A program made the position numbers and the translations under genes. A DNA stretch of 64,000 nucleotides from the NCBI RefSeq assembly GCF_015645385.1, contig NZ_JADOET010000007.1:147234-211233 (forward strand), given 5' to 3'. Each line of letters starts with the position of its first letter. Position 1 is the stretch's first letter. Source of the DNA: Winogradskyella marina. Lineage in GTDB: Bacteria; Bacteroidota; Bacteroidia; Flavobacteriales; Flavobacteriaceae. Below the pieces are notes generated by a model that saw only the letters and a program-made list of their open reading frames with translations, was not told the DNA's origin and ran no database searches. Shown piece after piece: positions 62,286 through 64,000 of this stretch.

Positions 62286-62321
62286 AAAAACGAGGCTCAA
62301 TTTTCATTGAGCCTCGTTTTT
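62286..62321. terminator. Bidirectional terminator
   Basis: Perfect arms AAACGAGGCTCAA (62288-62300) and TTGAGCCTCGTTT (62307-62319) around TTTTCA, flanked by A- and T-runs. It serves both the VWA gene (+) and the PorP/SprF gene (-). Confidence 0.93.
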
Positions 62322-62335
62322 GATATTATTTATTT

Positions 62336-63349
62336 CTAGTTTACTGCAGGACAGTTACACTCATATTTTTCTCGTCTACAGTTAAAATTGAAACCAAGTG
62401 TTAATTGGTGAAAACCTCCTGTGTTAAAATTCACAGTATTTGCTTGATACGAATAAGTATATGCAAACACAAAATTATTATAATCTACACCTAAAAACGG
62501 AGTAATGTATTGTAATTTTTGACTACTTACACCTGATCCATCTTGAAACTCTGCTCCATCTAAGCTACGTCTGTAAGATAACCCACCCCAAACTTTACCA
62601 AAATCCATTTCCTTATAAACTTTAGCATTTATATCTATTGAAGATTCTGCTGTTGCATCTCTATACATATACATTATAGAAGGCTCATAACTCCATTCGC
62701 TCCCAAACCTGCTAAACGTATAACCTGTAGATAGTAAATAAGTTCTTAGATTTTTAAATTCAAACTCTCCATCTTGATTAAAGTTAACACCATCATTATC
62801 TAAAATATTCTTTGCCGTAAAATGCGCATAGAAATCAACAAAATGATAAGAAAACCCAAAATCAATATTAAAATTTGTTGCACTTTGTTCAATTCCTGCA
62901 ACTGCTGCATCAAATTCACCAGGTGCTAACCAACTTGTTTCATCTAATTTATACTGTAAGAATCCAGCACTTAAACCAAATGACAACATATTTAAATCTA
63001 TTTCATTTCTCGAAAACATTAAATGATAAGCAAAAGTAGCATAACCACCTACTGTAGAATGATAACCGTTAGAGTCATTAAAAAGCACACCACCAACAGC
63101 TACTGGAGAATCCCCAATTCGCCCATTCATACTTAACGTTTGTAAACTCGGAGCATCATCTACACCAAACCACTGCTGTCTTGCTGTTAACCTTACCTTA
63201 GCACAATTAGCAACACCTGCCATAGAAGGGTGAATTAGATAATAATTATCTGTTAAATAATCAGAATAAATAGGAATACCTTCTTGAGCCATACTAAAAT
63301 TGGCTACTAAAGCTATAAATGCTACTAAACAATACTTTTTTAATTTCAT
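62336..63349 (-). CDS. PorP/SprF-family type IX secretion membrane protein
   Basis: The 337-aa protein has a signal peptide (MKLKKYCLVAFIALVANFSMAQ). A beta-barrel follows with the family opening IPIYSDYLTDNYYLIHPSMAGVANCAKVRLTARQQWFG and motifs GGVLFNDSNGYHSTVGGYATFAYHL and NFDFGFSYHF-like strands. It ends HQLTLGFNFNCRREKYECNCPAVN. Such proteins hold type-B sorting-domain cargo at the outer membrane. The gene lies 6 bases after the 3' end of a type-B cargo gene, the standard pairing. Confidence 0.94.
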   Translation of the reverse strand: MKLKKYCLVAFIALVANFSMAQEGIPIYSDYLTDNYYLIHPSMAGVANCAKVRLTARQQWFGVDDAPSLQTLSMNGRIGDSPVAVGGVLFNDSNGYHSTVGGYATFAYHLMFSRNEIDLNMLSFGLSAGFLQYKLDETSWLAPGEFDAAVAGIEQSATNFNIDFGFSYHFVDFYAHFTAKNILDNDGVNFNQDGEFEFKNLRTYLLSTGYTFSRFGSEWSYEPSIMYMYRDATAESSIDINAKVYKEMDFGKVWGGLSYRRSLDGAEFQDGSGVSSQKLQYITPFLGVDYNNFVFAYTYSYQANTVNFNTGGFHQLTLGFNFNCRREKYECNCPAVN

Positions 63350-63355
63350 AATTTT

Positions 63356-64000
63356 TTATCGTTTCAAGGTAAAATGGGCTTTAAACTCTTTACGTTCACC
63401 ATTGCTTGGTTCGTCGTATTCTACTGTAAACCAATAGCCATCTGTTGGCATGGCTTTGCCATTATAAGTCCCATTCCATCCGTCTCCATCTGGACTTATT
63501 TGCTTTAACAACTTTCCGTATCGGTCAAATATATAAATTTTTGCATTACTTCCAACACCTTCAATGTTCCAAGTTTCATTATTTCCATCTCCATTTGGTG
63601 TAAAATATAATGGATAATCGATTATAAATTTTGATACAGTAACTAATCCACAGCCATTCTTGTCTCTTGCTGTGATCTCATGTTCTCCTGAAGATAAGTT
63701 GGTAAAGGTACCTTCGTCTTGCCATGGCCCTCCATCTAAACTGTATTCATACACTCCAATTCCGCTTGCTACAGCTTCGATTGTATGATTATCTGCAAAG
63801 GCTTGTGTTACTAGTTCTACGCTTACACTTGGCGGTTCGCTTTCTATAACGTCTGTTGTATCTACATGAGTACAATTGGTCACTGTGGATGTATTCAGGT
63901 CTGTGACAAATACACTATAACTTCCTTCTTGACTTGGCATTAGACTTGGCGCTGTGGCTCCTGGTATGATTGTGTTATTATAACTCCACTCAAAACTATA
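63356..64000 (-). CDS. Large surface protein with type-B (gliding motility) sorting domain, partial
   Basis: Only the last 215 residues or so are in the window. The frame stays open to the window end (before Met at 63940 it reads YSFEWSYNNTIIPGATAPSL), so the 5' part lies beyond 64000. The visible part has SprB-type repeats (about VELVTQAFADNHTIEAVASGIGVYEYSLDGGPW). It ends in the gliding-motility C-terminal domain YPLYFTPNGDGNNETWNIEG...IYIFDRYGKLLKQISPDGDGWNGTYNGKAMPTDGYWFTVEY. It should be a very large secreted adhesin exported by the type IX system with the adjacent PorP/SprF protein. Confidence 0.92.
   Translation of the reverse strand, partial: YSFEWSYNNTIIPGATAPSLMPSQEGSYSVFVTDLNTSTVTNCTHVDTTDVIESEPPSVSVELVTQAFADNHTIEAVASGIGVYEYSLDGGPWQDEGTFTNLSSGEHEITARDKNGCGLVTVSKFIIDYPLYFTPNGDGNNETWNIEGVGSNAKIYIFDRYGKLLKQISPDGDGWNGTYNGKAMPTDGYWFTVEYDEPSNGERKEFKAHFTLKR

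Overview
The window looks like a piece of chromosome from a marine member of the Flavobacteriaceae (Bacteroidota). The reasons are its low GC content, SusC/SusD pairs, type IX secretion sorting domains with a PorP/SprF partner, a short RpoD (287 aa), -7 promoter elements of the TAnnTTTG type, a FolK-deoxynucleoside kinase fusion, and a uppS-bamA-ompH-ompH gene order. No phage, insertion sequence or CRISPR array was seen.

Positions 1-27,650, carbohydrate use. After a 5' stretch without a gene come an LEA-like lipoprotein, a LacI-type regulator and a secreted protein carrying a type IX sorting domain. Then a large minus-strand polysaccharide utilisation locus (PUL) fits laminarin, a beta-1,3-glucan with beta-1,6 branches. 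In order of transcription it has a SusR-like membrane regulator (propeller, Y_Y_Y and HTH), SusC, SusD, a surface binding lipoprotein and a GH16 endo-glucanase. After a terminator-like hairpin come a GH149-like phosphorylase, a GH17 lipoprotein, a GH-A hydrolase, a GH30 lipoprotein, a GPH-type sugar symporter and a GH17 protein without signal peptide. The inferred flow is: cut at the cell surface by GH16, import by SusC/D, trim and debranch in the periplasm by GH17 and GH30, pass the inner membrane through the symporter, then phosphorolysis and hydrolysis in the cytoplasm. A 16-base motif is shared exactly by the region upstream of SusC and the region upstream of the type IX protein. A variant lies upstream of the regulator itself. 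It is a candidate operator tying the three units together. A Kef-type antiporter diverges from the regulator.

Positions 27,650-41,200, housekeeping. There are two tRNA genes (Leu-UAA, Gly-GCC), mutS, an rRNA/tRNA methyltransferase of the SpoU family, a small methyltransferase, folK-dNK, a queuosine-precursor transporter, an AsmA-like protein, rpoD, rpsU, a gamma-carbonic anhydrase-like protein and murI. The gaps here hold several families of short palindromic or inverted repeats.

Positions 41,200-54,600, envelope and proteostasis. A minus-strand block CBS protein-nadK-DUF6089-uppS-bamA-ompH-ompH builds the outer membrane and faces a plus-strand set pdxJ-hydrolase-membrane protein-tig-clpP-clpX.

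Positions 54,600-64,000, mixed. These include a GH3 (auxin-conjugase-like) adenylate-forming enzyme, a DUF2797 protein, a PLDc_N membrane protein, a LytTR regulator with its TPR-type histidine kinase, a VWA lipoprotein, a PorP/SprF protein and the 3' part of a large type-B sorting-domain adhesin that runs off the window end.
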